DNA of 64,000 bases from Bacteroides sp. 519 (GCF_010500955.1 NZ_QVMJ01000003.1:181520-245519), one strand, 5' to 3'; positions 34,949 through 43,890 are shown, counted from the stretch's first letter. Numbers and translations are program-made. The notes: generated by a model not told the origin, from the letters alone.

Positions 34949-36238
34949 ATGAACAAGCTATATTCTATATTCGAAGTTAGTAACGGAGTTACTACCGATA
35001 GTCGCAACTGTCCTGAAGGTTCAATCTTTTTTGCTTTGCAGGGAGATTCGTTTAATGGGAATGCTTATGCGGCCCAAGCTTTAGAGAAAGGTTGTTCGTA
35101 TGCAGTTATTGACGATAAGAATTATTTTGTACCCAATGACCGTTATGTTTTGGTTGATGATGTTTTAAAAACATTGCAGCAGTTAGCCAATCATCACCGC
35201 AAAACATTAAAAACTAAGATTATTGGTATTACCGGAACCAATGGTAAAACCACTACCAAAGAGTTAATAGCTGCTGTTTTGCAAAAGTCATTTAATGTTC
35301 TTTATACACTGGGCAATTTAAACAATCATATTGGTGTACCGCTTACTTTATTACGGTTAACCCCCGAACATGATATTGCAGTTATCGAAATGGGGGCCAA
35401 CCATCAGGGAGAGATTAAAGAGCTATCCGAGATTGCCGAACCCGATTATGGAATTATCACCAATGTAGGCAAAGCCCATCTGGAAGGATTCGGTTCTTTT
35501 GAAGGGGTTATAAAAACAAAAAGCGAATTGTACGATTATCTTCGTGGAAAAGCAAATAGTATTGTTTTTGTGAATAAAGACAATGAATACCTCATGCAAA
35601 TGGCTAAAGGGCTTAACAGCATGTTTTATGGCACAGAAGATGATCTGGATATAAACGGAAAAATTACAGGCAACTCTCCTTACCTGGAGTTTGAGTGGAA
35701 GGTAGGAAAGGATGGAGAGAAACAACATGTAAACACCTTGCTGATTGGCGATTACAACTTTACCAATGCGCTTGCTGCAGTTGCCATAGGTCACTACTTC
35801 AATATTGATACCAGTTTAATTAATAAAGCACTCAACGAGTATCAGCCTCAGAACAACCGGTCGCAGCTAAAGAAAACCGCATTCAACACACTGATTATTG
35901 ATGCTTACAATGCTAACCCCACAAGCATGAAGGCTTCTGTTGAGAACTTCAGCAAAATGGATGCGCCACATAAAATGGTTGTACTGGGGGATATGAAAGA
36001 GCTAGGAAACGATAGTTTAGCGGAACATCGTAAAATTCTTGAACTAGTTGATAAAGCAGGCTTTGAAAGGGTTGTGCTGATTGGGGAGTATTTCAAAGCT
36101 GTAAACAGCAAGTACGAATTTTATGATCATGTAAATAACTTTATTGCCGAAGTTAAAAAAGATACGCCCAAGGGAATGACGATTTTAATAAAGGGGTCGA
36201 ATAGTGTTAGGTTGAGTATGGTGGTTGAATATTTATAA
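34949..36238 (+). CDS. murF: UDP-N-acetylmuramoyl-tripeptide--D-alanyl-D-alanine ligase
   Basis: The 429-residue Mur ligase has the ATP loop GITGTNGKTTTKELIAAVL, the NLNNHIGVPLTLL block and NAYNANPTSMKASVENF in its C-terminal domain. It adds D-Ala-D-Ala, the product of the Ddl at 12303, to the muramyl tripeptide. The N-terminal domain begins SNGVTTDSRNCPEGSIFFAL, as in MurF and not MurE. It stands alone with its own promoter box. Confidence 0.96.
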   Translation: MNKLYSIFEVSNGVTTDSRNCPEGSIFFALQGDSFNGNAYAAQALEKGCSYAVIDDKNYFVPNDRYVLVDDVLKTLQQLANHHRKTLKTKIIGITGTNGKTTTKELIAAVLQKSFNVLYTLGNLNNHIGVPLTLLRLTPEHDIAVIEMGANHQGEIKELSEIAEPDYGIITNVGKAHLEGFGSFEGVIKTKSELYDYLRGKANSIVFVNKDNEYLMQMAKGLNSMFYGTEDDLDINGKITGNSPYLEFEWKVGKDGEKQHVNTLLIGDYNFTNALAAVAIGHYFNIDTSLINKALNEYQPQNNRSQLKKTAFNTLIIDAYNANPTSMKASVENFSKMDAPHKMVVLGDMKELGNDSLAEHRKILELVDKAGFERVVLIGEYFKAVNSKYEFYDHVNNFIAEVKKDTPKGMTILIKGSNSVRLSMVVEYL

Positions 36239-36435
36239 GTATTTCAAAGAACGCTGATCACAATGCAAAAGTACAGCACTGTGAATAAAGCGTATCCATG
36301 AAATTCTTATTTTGGAAGATATTGATCATTTTTGCGAGATAATTTTTCATTTATTTTATATCTCGCTGTACATTAGCGACTTAAAATTTCGTTGTGTTGT
36401 AATGTTTCAAATGGCCTTATTGCCTATCATTTTCA
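36239..36435. other. Intergenic region without recognised features
   Basis: AT-rich spacer between murF and the repeat array; nothing convincing seen. Confidence 0.4.
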
Positions 36436-36538
36436 TCCTACCGGGATAAACGTTTTCTCCTACCGGGATAAACGCCTCATCCTACCGGGACAAATGGTTT
36501 CTCCTACCGGGATAAAGGCTTGATCCTACCGGGATAAA
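36436..36538. repeat. 22-bp periodic array: 15-bp TCCTACCGGGATAAA units with 7-bp variable spacers
   Basis: Units start at 36436, 36458, 36480, 36502 and 36524, exactly 22 bp apart. Spacers are CGTTTTC, CGCCTCA, TGGTTTC and GGCTTGA. This is the same unit as at 8943-9045 in reverse orientation. One unit has CAAA for TAAA. Confidence 0.9.
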
Positions 36539-36664
36539 CTGATCACGATTTTATCTTTCCATTTTTTTACATCAGAGTGTGTGTTTAATAACTCACTAGA
36601 GTTATTAAATAGTTTTTGTTTTAGTTTTTGTTTTGGTTTATTGCGCGTTCTTATATATAAAGGC

Positions 36665-36746
36665 TTTGGTTGCCCTTTAGGTATACCTTTAGGTTGCCCT
36701 TTAGGTGTGCTTTTAGGTTGCACTTTAGGTGTACTTAAGGTGCACT
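36665..36746. repeat. 12-bp tandem repeat (TTTAGGTTGCCC-like), possible remnant coding region
   Basis: Six to seven copies of TTTAGGT(T/G)(G/A)nnn with exact 12-bp spacing. On the minus strand the frame 36526-36757 reads PKGQPKGIPKGQPK followed by a Lys/Gln-rich stretch, with no ATG at its start. Such PKG repeats occur in Lin1244/DUF4373-type proteins, as at 63164, so this may be a decayed tail. No real gene is supported. Confidence 0.55.
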
Positions 36747-36770
36747 TTAAATTGAATTATTCATACACGG

Positions 36771-39700
36771 TTACTCGATTAGTACAAAGCCTGCCCATTT
36801 TGTAATCTTGCTTTCTGGCTCCTTCCGGAATTTTCTTTGCGTATTTGCAAAAGCCCCCCGCAAAGAAGAACCGGGAATCCATTGTTTATAGAACTCAACC
36901 ATAAATTCCTGAGCTTCTTTATCGTTTACACTCCAAAGGGTGGTTATCATATTCTTAACACCTGCCAAACGGAAAGCACGCTGCAAGCCATAAGCACCTT
37001 CATTGTTCATAATATCTCCCTTTGCAGTATTACAGGCAGAAAGCACAATTAGTTGAGTGCCGGATAGGTCAAGGCTGGATATTTCGTAGGCGGTGAGTAC
37101 GCCATCTTCGGTTGCGTCGTCGGATAATTCGCTTGAGGTCCAGAAACGGTTGACTCCTGAAAAAACCATTCCCGAACGCATTAGTGGATTGCCGGATGCT
37201 TTATATGTGTTCTCGTCATCCGGAGCCAACCTAAAGTAAAAACCATGAGTAGAGACATGGATAATAGGGGGCGATTGTGAGGATAATGCTTTGAAATTAC
37301 TTTCTGTTGCCTCATTCTTGGTATAAAGATTTGTTTCCCAACCCTTTGAGGTAAATAGTTTGGCAATGCTATCTACTTCCATGCCCGAAAACCGAAGATC
37401 GCCAAATCCCTGCCCCCTGTCCATATCAAGGCTATCTACAAGAGAACGCATTAATGCTACATGTGTTTTTTCTTGCTTGAGTTTTTCTAATGTATAGTTT
37501 GTTTGTGTATAATCCATACCACCAAACAAAGCTATAGGCGGTTCTACTTTCAATAAATTTCCCTTGTTGGCAGATTTAATTTCTCTTGTGGATAATACAT
37601 GATGAAGATTGTACTTATCTATCAAACAATTGCCTTGCGTATCTTTTAGGGCAGCAAAAGGCACATGGTGCAACAGGCCGGCAGATGCAATATAAATATC
37701 TGTTACACCCTGCAATTCATTATCTAACGATTGCCATATTAATGCATATAATCGATTTACCGAATCGGGAAGGGCTGCTTGTAAATCGGGCTCGCTGCAA
37801 CAAGAAATTATTTTAGGTGATGTGTATTCCGGACGGATTAAAAGCACATAATAATTTACCTGATTACCGGGTGATTTGGCAAAGGCAAACTCTATGGCAG
37901 CTTCCCCTTGCTGAAGAGAGTTTTTTACATCCTGCCACGATTGGTTGTATTCGTTCTTAAATATCCGGTATTGCCCCGATATACGAGTTAATTCTTTTTC
38001 TATCAGTTGCATTTCGGTTGTTAAGCTATCTACTTCTTTAATACGTCCACGTACACGGTTTAATATAATTTGTTCCTTTAGGTGTTTAATTTCATTCCAC
38101 CATTTAATTAACTCTTCGTTGTTGCTTTTCAAAATAGCGTCTCTGGTTTGGGTAGAAGAGGTTAGTAACAGGTTTTTATGAAACAACTCTACATCGTAAC
38201 ACAACTCACTCACCGCTTTGCTATCCCTATTACGAAAAGAGAATCTTTTAATTGTATTGAAAACAGATTGGCGCGAGTTAAGAAACAGTTCTTTATCATC
38301 GGCTGGTAAAAATGTAAATCCATCAAAAATATTTTCTTTTACCGACTCCAATACTAACCGGAAATAGGGCACTGCATCTTCGGGGTTATTTGCACCAATT
38401 GCCAATGCTATATTTTGTGCCAATAGTTTATAAACAGTATGTTGCTTTCCCAACTTAATATCATTCACTATTTCCCAACCTTCCATAAAACACAACATTG
38501 CCTTCTGGTATTTTCTTTTTGTATAGTAGTATTCGCCTGCCTGATTCAATAATGTTGCATAAGCAATACTTTTTGTACCATACTTTGTTTTTATAGTTTT
38601 AACCAGAGAGGTTATTTCTCTCTCTCTTACATGTCCAGGGCGAGTAGAATTTAAAAGGCTCAGGTATTTTTCTGTAATTGTTATATAGGTTATATCTTTC
38701 TTACCCAAGTATTTCTTCTGAATCTTCCGGGCTTTGTTATAATGTTTTAAAGCTTGTTCTGTTTTATTTTTCTGCTCATATACTTTACCCAATGCATATA
38801 TATTCTTCACATCAGATTGTTTTTCTTTTTTTGAACCTACTATCTTCTCAAAATGTTCTTCGGCTGCATCATAATTGCCTATGGTCATATAAAAATTCCC
38901 GATTGAGCTATATAATTCATAGCTCATTGTTTCCAGTTGTTGGGTTTTTGCCAGTATTTCCTCGGCTTTGCTATAATTCTCCAGCTCCATATATGCCTCT
39001 ATTAAACAAGCCAAATAATCAACATATTGATAATCAACAAGAGTAACTTCTGGATTAGGTATTGAGTTTAATACCAATATAGTATCTTCGAAATAAAAAT
39101 TATCCAAACATGCTTTTCCTAATAAAAACATAGCTGTATGCCAATCACTACTGTTTGTTAAGCCCTCTTTCTCGTAAATCAAGATGGCTTCTTTTAAATA
39201 GTCTATATGGTCTTCGGGAATACTGCCGGTTATACGCATATACTCCTGGCATTTCTTTACCAAAAAATAAGCATGCTGACGCTGTTGAGCAAAGTATTTT
39301 GCAGCAAATTCCAATCCTGGGTTATATTCAATAAGCACATCCTTATCTTTTAAATGTGCCGAGAAAGAACGATTTATCTTCATAGCCAGTTCTAAGTCTA
39401 TTTCCGGCTTTTTATTTATCCGCAGCCAGGCTTTATAGGCTTTGCGCATAGCTATATCGCCCCTTTCTATATCCAGATAAGCCAAAAACGGTTCCCATAA
39501 CAATGAAATATTTTCACGACTGTACCTTGGAAATCTTTTTCTAAACTGATCGGATCGCTTCAACAGTTTTTTTGCTTGCATCACTTCGCCATGCTGCGCA
39601 TGAGATTTACTTTCGTTTATTAAAAAACGAGCATGGTCGAACAGGGTTTCGTTAGTAAGGAGTTTTTTCAGCTTGCTTTCTCCCACACTATCAAACTGAT

Positions 39701-40073
39701 TGAGTGCATTGATTAATTCTTCTTCAAGCCTTAAATCGGGTTCGTTTATCAGTATGTTCTGAATTTCAAAGAATATTTGTATGGCTTCCTCGTCTCGGTC
39801 TGTAAGTTTATGCGATACATAAAGCTCAAACAACAATGTAACATTTTCAATACTATGCTTAGGGAATTCTTTCCTTATTTTATTGGCCTCTTTGAAAAGA
39901 TTCTCTGCTTCTTTCTTTTCATTGTAATTGAGGCTTAAAGTGCCTTCACGAATTAATTTTTTGGCATGTTCAAGTGGCGAATCCTTTGGCGGATAAACAT
40001 AATCCGACTCTGCATTTTGTGCACATACAGAAAGTGGGAGAAAGATGATCAGGAAACAGATTACTTGTATCAT
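36771..40073 (-). CDS. Exported TPR-CHAT domain peptidase
   Basis: The 1100-residue protein has a signal peptide (residues 1-18, LPLSVCAQ), then roughly 500 residues of TPR-like helices (for example YSSIGNFYMTIGNYDAAEEH), a linker coiled region, and a C-terminal CHAT domain. Both catalytic residues are present: His in IIHVSTHGFYF and Cys in LIVLSACNTAKGD. CHAT is a caspase-clan (CD) cysteine peptidase fold. The signal peptide puts it in the periplasm. It closes the operon begun by the caspase gene at 43025. Its target is not known; a neighbour in the operon is the natural suspect. Confidence 0.88.
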   Translation of the reverse strand: MIQVICFLIIFLPLSVCAQNAESDYVYPPKDSPLEHAKKLIREGTLSLNYNEKKEAENLFKEANKIRKEFPKHSIENVTLLFELYVSHKLTDRDEEAIQIFFEIQNILINEPDLRLEEELINALNQFDSVGESKLKKLLTNETLFDHARFLINESKSHAQHGEVMQAKKLLKRSDQFRKRFPRYSRENISLLWEPFLAYLDIERGDIAMRKAYKAWLRINKKPEIDLELAMKINRSFSAHLKDKDVLIEYNPGLEFAAKYFAQQRQHAYFLVKKCQEYMRITGSIPEDHIDYLKEAILIYEKEGLTNSSDWHTAMFLLGKACLDNFYFEDTILVLNSIPNPEVTLVDYQYVDYLACLIEAYMELENYSKAEEILAKTQQLETMSYELYSSIGNFYMTIGNYDAAEEHFEKIVGSKKEKQSDVKNIYALGKVYEQKNKTEQALKHYNKARKIQKKYLGKKDITYITITEKYLSLLNSTRPGHVREREITSLVKTIKTKYGTKSIAYATLLNQAGEYYYTKRKYQKAMLCFMEGWEIVNDIKLGKQHTVYKLLAQNIALAIGANNPEDAVPYFRLVLESVKENIFDGFTFLPADDKELFLNSRQSVFNTIKRFSFRNRDSKAVSELCYDVELFHKNLLLTSSTQTRDAILKSNNEELIKWWNEIKHLKEQIILNRVRGRIKEVDSLTTEMQLIEKELTRISGQYRIFKNEYNQSWQDVKNSLQQGEAAIEFAFAKSPGNQVNYYVLLIRPEYTSPKIISCCSEPDLQAALPDSVNRLYALIWQSLDNELQGVTDIYIASAGLLHHVPFAALKDTQGNCLIDKYNLHHVLSTREIKSANKGNLLKVEPPIALFGGMDYTQTNYTLEKLKQEKTHVALMRSLVDSLDMDRGQGFGDLRFSGMEVDSIAKLFTSKGWETNLYTKNEATESNFKALSSQSPPIIHVSTHGFYFRLAPDDENTYKASGNPLMRSGMVFSGVNRFWTSSELSDDATEDGVLTAYEISSLDLSGTQLIVLSACNTAKGDIMNNEGAYGLQRAFRLAGVKNMITTLWSVNDKEAQEFMVEFYKQWIPGSSLRGAFANTQRKFRKEPESKITKWAGFVLIE

Positions 40074-40101
40074 TGGCTTTTACTCTATCAACACAAACGC
40101 A

Positions 40102-40758
40102 TTACGGAAATTCTCTCATATTCTCTTTTACGTATTCGTACAATGTGTCTATCAATTCCGAACGATGTTTCAAGAATACTTCGTTCAATGATATATACAT
40201 ATCATCTTCCCATATATTTTCAACCTCTTTACTTCGATTGATTGTATGATTAAGTATGTCTGCCATCCTATTCATTTTCAGAACTTGGCATGCTTGTACT
40301 ACAGCAGGAGAAAGAACGATATCTCCTTCCCACGATTCGTAATTGATCCATTCCATCAGTACTACAAATGGATATTCTATGGAACTAATTTGGGGACATT
40401 CCTTTTCCCAACAGAGCCAAAAGTCAAATGCATATTTTTCGTGAATTGCATGTAGTACCTTATCAAGTGCATCTTCTTTATTTTTGTTTTTGAGTAAACA
40501 TAGTTTTGTTATGCTATGCGTATCCATTTCAAAATTTTGGATTGCTACTCCTAAATCATAATTGGCTGCTTCAAGGTATTGAACTGCTTGTTCTGTATTC
40601 AATGATTGCTTTTGCATGAATGTGTTGATTAAGTTTTTCTTAAATCGAGATTCTGCTTCAGCAACATTTCCTGCTGATTCTACCAACAATTTTTCAGCCT
40701 GATTAATTCCAATTGGGATCTTTTTTCGTAGTATCTTTATTTCTTCCAAATATTCCAT
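40102..40758 (-). CDS. Unknown protein with two UBA/TS-N-like N-terminal segments
   Basis: I do not recognise the full 218-residue protein. Residues about 5-38 (ILRKKIPIGINQAEKLLVES, then GNVAEAESRFKKN) resemble the UBA/TS-N domain of elongation factor Ts. Residues about 42-78 (NTEQAVQYLEAANYDLGVAI) look like a second copy. The remainder is mixed helix with Trp-rich segments (DFWLCWEKECP). No signal peptide, so it should be cytoplasmic. It lies between the anti-sigma-like and CHAT genes (43-bp and 28-bp gaps), so it belongs to the same unit, possibly as an adaptor that holds a partner protein. Confidence 0.55.
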   Translation of the reverse strand: MEYLEEIKILRKKIPIGINQAEKLLVESAGNVAEAESRFKKNLINTFMQKQSLNTEQAVQYLEAANYDLGVAIQNFEMDTHSITKLCLLKNKNKEDALDKVLHAIHEKYAFDFWLCWEKECPQISSIEYPFVVLMEWINYESWEGDIVLSPAVVQACQVLKMNRMADILNHTINRSKEVENIWEDDMYISLNEVFLKHRSELIDTLYEYVKENMREFP

Positions 40759-40801
40759 TTGTTTGTACTTATGTGTGTCACAAAATATTTTGAACCGGAT
40801 T

Positions 40802-41557
40802 TCAAAACCATCTTTTTTGTTTTATCTGTTTTAACAAGTTATTTGCTTTACCGGCATACTCTCCTTCTTTGAGTTGCTCAAGTAGTTCAATGCTTTTGGC
40901 CTCGTTGCCTTCCTTTAAATGCAATAGGGCCAGGTACCATTGTGCATCTTGCACAAACAACTCGCCATTGGTTATTACATACTGTAAGATGGTTACAGCC
41001 TCGCTGGCGGCTCCGGTTTCTATTTTACAAACAGCATTGTAAAACAACACATCCTCTGAGAGATATGCTTTATCAACAACTGCAATTATGGGGTCGAGAA
41101 GTTTAGGAACCTCACTGTATTTTTGTTCTTTGTACAAATCAAGTGCTTGCTGTATATCTATTTTCTGTGGAATACTAAGTTGGGTACTACTACTCCGGCT
41201 ATAGTCTTCTTCGTATGCAAGGGGGGCATAATACATGTCGTAAAGTTCGCCCGACGAATACTTGTTACCCAAACCAATATAGAACAGTAAGAAAATAGAG
41301 GCTGCTGCCAACAAACCAATCAGCGGCCTGATTCGCCGTTTTGTTGCTGCGGGTTTCTTTTTCTCGTTCTCCAGCATTTCGGCAAGTGCTTCCTCTTCAT
41401 GTAAACGCTCTAAACTGTCGACTAGTGCTTGGGTAAACTCCAATTGTTCTCTGAATTTGGGTTCGTTGTGCAACAACTCCCGAAACAGTGTTTCTTCTTC
41501 GGCTGATAGTTCGTAGCGTATATAGCGATCAATAATTACTTCCCAATCTTTGTTCAT
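40802..41557 (-). CDS. Anti-sigma-factor-like membrane protein with periplasmic TPR region
   Basis: The 251-residue protein begins with a helical domain (RYELSAEEETLFRELLHNEP) like the sigma-binding part of Bacteroidetes anti-sigma factors. One membrane segment lies at about 77-97 (PLIGLLAAASIFLLFYIGLG). The periplasmic part has TPR-type repeats (AQWYLALLHLKEGNEAKSIE). It overlaps the ECF sigma gene by 4 bp (ATGA). No Cys/His zinc motif is seen. I infer that it holds the sigma factor until a periplasmic signal, possibly cleavage by a peptidase from the same operon. Confidence 0.75.
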   Translation of the reverse strand: MNKDWEVIIDRYIRYELSAEEETLFRELLHNEPKFREQLEFTQALVDSLERLHEEEALAEMLENEKKKPAATKRRIRPLIGLLAAASIFLLFYIGLGNKYSSGELYDMYYAPLAYEEDYSRSSSTQLSIPQKIDIQQALDLYKEQKYSEVPKLLDPIIAVVDKAYLSEDVLFYNAVCKIETGAASEAVTILQYVITNGELFVQDAQWYLALLHLKEGNEAKSIELLEQLKEGEYAGKANNLLKQIKQKRWF

Positions 41558-42105
41558 AACAAGTCCTCCCTTTTAAGTTTTTCTTTTACGGTTAGTCGTA
41601 TCTTCTCCATACAGGTCGACTTTTTGTTTTTGGCCACTTGTTCGCTTTTGTAGCCCATGGCCTGAGCTATTTCTTTCATATTTTTTTCTTCCCAATAGCA
41701 AAGATTCAGCACTTCTTTACATGGACTTTTCAGCTTAGCAATCTGTTCATAAAGAATAGTATATTTTTCTTCTTTTTGATAAGAACCATCACAATAAGAT
41801 TCTACTTCGCGTTCTAAATTGTTTGTAGATGGCTCTGCAAATCTGTCTTCGTGTTTAAAATGAGCCATTAGTTTGTTTTTGGCTATAGTAAACAGATAGT
41901 CTTTCCACGATTTTATCTGGGCATTTTTTAACTTAATGGCTTCTATCAAACTCAGAAAACTGTCTTGATAAATATCGTCCAATATATATGCATCGTAAAA
42001 CCGGTATTGGCGTGCAATCGAGTCGAAGAACTTTTTCCTTAACATGTTGTATACCTCTTCCATTTTCTTATTGGACTGCAACAGGTCATTTATTTCCTTA
42101 TTCAT
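41554..42105 (-). CDS. ECF-type RNA polymerase sigma factor
   Basis: The 183-residue protein has sigma region 2 (DIYQDSFLSLIEAIKLKN and WKDYLFTIAKNKLMAHFKHE) and region 4 (LNLCYWEEKNMKEIAQAMGY followed by KSEQVAKNKKSTCMEKIR), and no region 1 or 3, so it is an extracytoplasmic-function sigma factor. The start overlaps the caspase gene by 4 bp and the stop overlaps the anti-sigma-like gene by 4 bp, so the three are translationally coupled. Target promoters are unknown; the duplicated elements at 43075, 43714, 43891 and 46259 are candidates. Confidence 0.9.
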   Translation of the reverse strand: MNKEINDLLQSNKKMEEVYNMLRKKFFDSIARQYRFYDAYILDDIYQDSFLSLIEAIKLKNAQIKSWKDYLFTIAKNKLMAHFKHEDRFAEPSTNNLEREVESYCDGSYQKEEKYTILYEQIAKLKSPCKEVLNLCYWEEKNMKEIAQAMGYKSEQVAKNKKSTCMEKIRLTVKEKLKREDLL

Positions 42106-43025
42106 CTTCCTAACTTAAAGGTTTTGTGTTCAATAGTGCTTTCGCAATAAGGTGTTTGCTTTTCTTTAGCGCTTGTATAAATCTCGCTGGTTTCGATGGC
42201 CTTTATCAACCCTCTTACTGTATATCCTGTTGGGTTTTTGCTCAACAAGTTGTACAGCGCATAAGATAAACGGCCATAGTGTATTCCTTTGGTTACTAGT
42301 TTGTATTCGCGGTTGGCCTCGTTGGCCTGGCAGGCCGATATTTCGGTTATTGGGGCCATCCGAGGATTGTTTACCAACTTATTAATTTGTTTACTAGCAT
42401 CTCTCTCTTCCTTATATCTGTCTATATCGAACTCGTCGTTTGTTTTGCTTTTATATCCGAAAGGAAAATCTGTTCCCCGAATAAATTCGTCTTCCTCTGC
42501 CCGGGTTCCTGTGGCACTGTGGCAGGCGTCCATTACCACAACTACATTACCGGTGGGGCCGGCTTTCAGGCGGATGGCTGTAAGGAATACATTCAGTTCA
42601 TCATCGCGCAAATGATTTTCACCTTCATAATGGCCGGGGATATGCCTATAATAGGCGTCGTAAGGAACAAAGGCTTCGTCCCATCCATCGTCCTCATCAA
42701 AGTTATCGTCGGCCATTTGTTGTCCATGTCCGGAGAAATGTATGTAAATGTAGTCGCCGGCACGGGTTTGTTGTTTCAGCAGATTAAAAGCAGATACAAT
42801 ATTCTGCTTGGTGGCTTCCTTGTCTTTTAATGCACGGATGTTTTGAGCCGAAAAGTTGTTAGCAATCAATAACGATTCAATCAAGAAATAATCGTTCAAA
42901 CTATTGAGCTTACGCCATCCATACTCTTTCAAACTATACTCGCCTATTGTAATTAACAGGGCTCTGTTTGTTTGTGCATACAATGTAAATGGTATTGCCA
43001 ATAATGCTAATAATAGATATCTCAT
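42102..43025 (-). CDS. Exported caspase-like (peptidase C14) protein
   Basis: The 307-residue protein has a signal peptide (MRYLLLALLAIPFTLYAQ) and a p20-type caspase fold with the catalytic His in YIHFSGHGQQM and Cys in VVVMDACHSATG. An acidic segment DDNFDEDDGWDEAFVPYDA follows the His, as in many bacterial metacaspases and orthocaspases, which cut after Arg or Lys. It leads the operon behind a TATATTTG box. Being exported, it would act in the periplasm, where the anti-sigma-like protein has its sensor region. Confidence 0.9.
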   Translation of the reverse strand: MRYLLLALLAIPFTLYAQTNRALLITIGEYSLKEYGWRKLNSLNDYFLIESLLIANNFSAQNIRALKDKEATKQNIVSAFNLLKQQTRAGDYIYIHFSGHGQQMADDNFDEDDGWDEAFVPYDAYYRHIPGHYEGENHLRDDELNVFLTAIRLKAGPTGNVVVVMDACHSATGTRAEEDEFIRGTDFPFGYKSKTNDEFDIDRYKEERDASKQINKLVNNPRMAPITEISACQANEANREYKLVTKGIHYGRLSYALYNLLSKNPTGYTVRGLIKAIETSEIYTSAKEKQTPYCESTIEHKTFKLGR

Positions 43026-43046
43026 GGTTTATTCTCAGTTGAAACG

Positions 43047-43054
43047 CAAATATA
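43047..43054 (-). promoter_or_regulatory. -7 promoter box (TATATTTG) of the caspase operon
   Basis: TATATTTG on the minus strand, 21 bp before the caspase start. Confidence 0.55.
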
Positions 43055-43074
43055 CTCTTTTTTACTTTTCTTAT

Positions 43075-43128
43075 GCAAAAAAACCACTTTTTACCTGTTA
43101 CCTTTTTAGGGGGTCTACTCTATAAAGA
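43075..43128 (+). promoter_or_regulatory. Direct-repeat element A: GTTACCTTTTTAGGGGGT...CTCTATA
   Basis: GCAAAAAAACCACTTTTTA, then CTGTTACCTTTTTAGGGGGT and CTCTATAAAG, immediately upstream of the first winged-helix gene. The same string with a few changes recurs at 43714-43770. Conserved GTTACC/AGGGGGT and CTATA blocks at fixed spacing look like a promoter or operator, perhaps for an alternative sigma factor. Confidence 0.5.
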
Positions 43129-43173
43129 ATGGAAGGAGTTATCGCTTCGCCAGGAATTAAAGGAGTTAAACAA

Positions 43174-43737
43174 ATGGAACACATAATTAGGAAAATTATT
43201 CAAGCTATGGCAAAAGAGCCACGGGTAAAAGCTGTTATCGAAGATGAACTAAACAATGCATCATTTTTAAATGAGGTAGCATTAAGTGAAATAAGGATAG
43301 ATAAAGAGTGTAACCTTTACCTTACCAACTACGAAAATTGTTTAATCGGCCTAACAGAGCCTCTACCCAAAGCATTGTACTTGTTTTATCTTTTTTCGTC
43401 GAAAGGAATATCGAACAAAGAGTTGTCTGCGCATAAGGATACACTAAGAAAGATTTACCAGATTGTTTCCGGGAAAGACGATTATCAGTCGGGACTTACC
43501 ATAAATGGTTTTCTTAGGCGAAAAGGAGGCATAGCCGATGTTACCTACAAAATTAATACTGCTTTGCGAGAGGTTATTCCTGCCGAAAGCCTAAAATACT
43601 ATATGATACGGGGTATTAAAAACAGTGTCCGGCAAATACTTATACCTAAGCATTTGGTAGTTATTGAGCATGAGGGGTTATTGAGGGGTGTATCAAAGCA
43701 CTTTATTTATCCTGCAACAAAAAAAACTTCTTTTTAG
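43174..43737 (+). CDS. Winged-helix-like putative regulator, paralogue 1
   Basis: I do not recognise a named family. The 187-residue protein is clearly a paralogue of the one at 46326: both begin with an IIRxIIQ helix, then KEP/QEP, EDEL, DKxCN(V/L)Y and a LYLFYL(F/L)SxKG stretch, and end with a KIN(T/S)AL(R/E)EVIP motif. The LFYL-KG plus KINTAL pattern is like response-regulator type winged helices. ATG at 43174 matches the paralogue's start; an upstream ATG at 43129 would add 15 residues. It is divergent from the caspase operon. Confidence 0.55.
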   Translation: MEHIIRKIIQAMAKEPRVKAVIEDELNNASFLNEVALSEIRIDKECNLYLTNYENCLIGLTEPLPKALYLFYLFSSKGISNKELSAHKDTLRKIYQIVSGKDDYQSGLTINGFLRRKGGIADVTYKINTALREVIPAESLKYYMIRGIKNSVRQILIPKHLVVIEHEGLLRGVSKHFIYPATKKTSF

Positions 43738-43770
43738 CTGTTACCTTTTAGGGGGTTTCACTCTATAGTA
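43714..43770 (+). promoter_or_regulatory. Direct-repeat element B: GTTACCTTTTAGGGGGT...CTCTATAG
   Basis: Second copy of the element at 43075, overlapping the 3' end of paralogue 1 (its stop is inside). It is followed by AT-rich sequence and no gene for 200 bp apart from a 21-codon frame at 43795 that I do not support. Confidence 0.5.
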
Positions 43771-43890
43771 TATAAAGGCGAAGTTTTTGAGACGATGAAT
43801 AGAAGCGAAAATCGTTTTTTCCTTTTATTATTTTCATTTAAAATGCTATTTAATAAATAGTTATATCGATTAAAAGGATCAAGTGGTATT

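Noticed and set aside
36771..43025. Type III-E (gRAMP-Craspase) CRISPR system
   Set aside because: A TPR-CHAT protein and a sigma factor are present, but there is no gRAMP effector, no Csx30/31 and no repeat array; the CHAT protein is also exported.
43795..43860. 21-codon frame after element B
   Set aside because: Too short, low complexity and no recognised family or conserved context.
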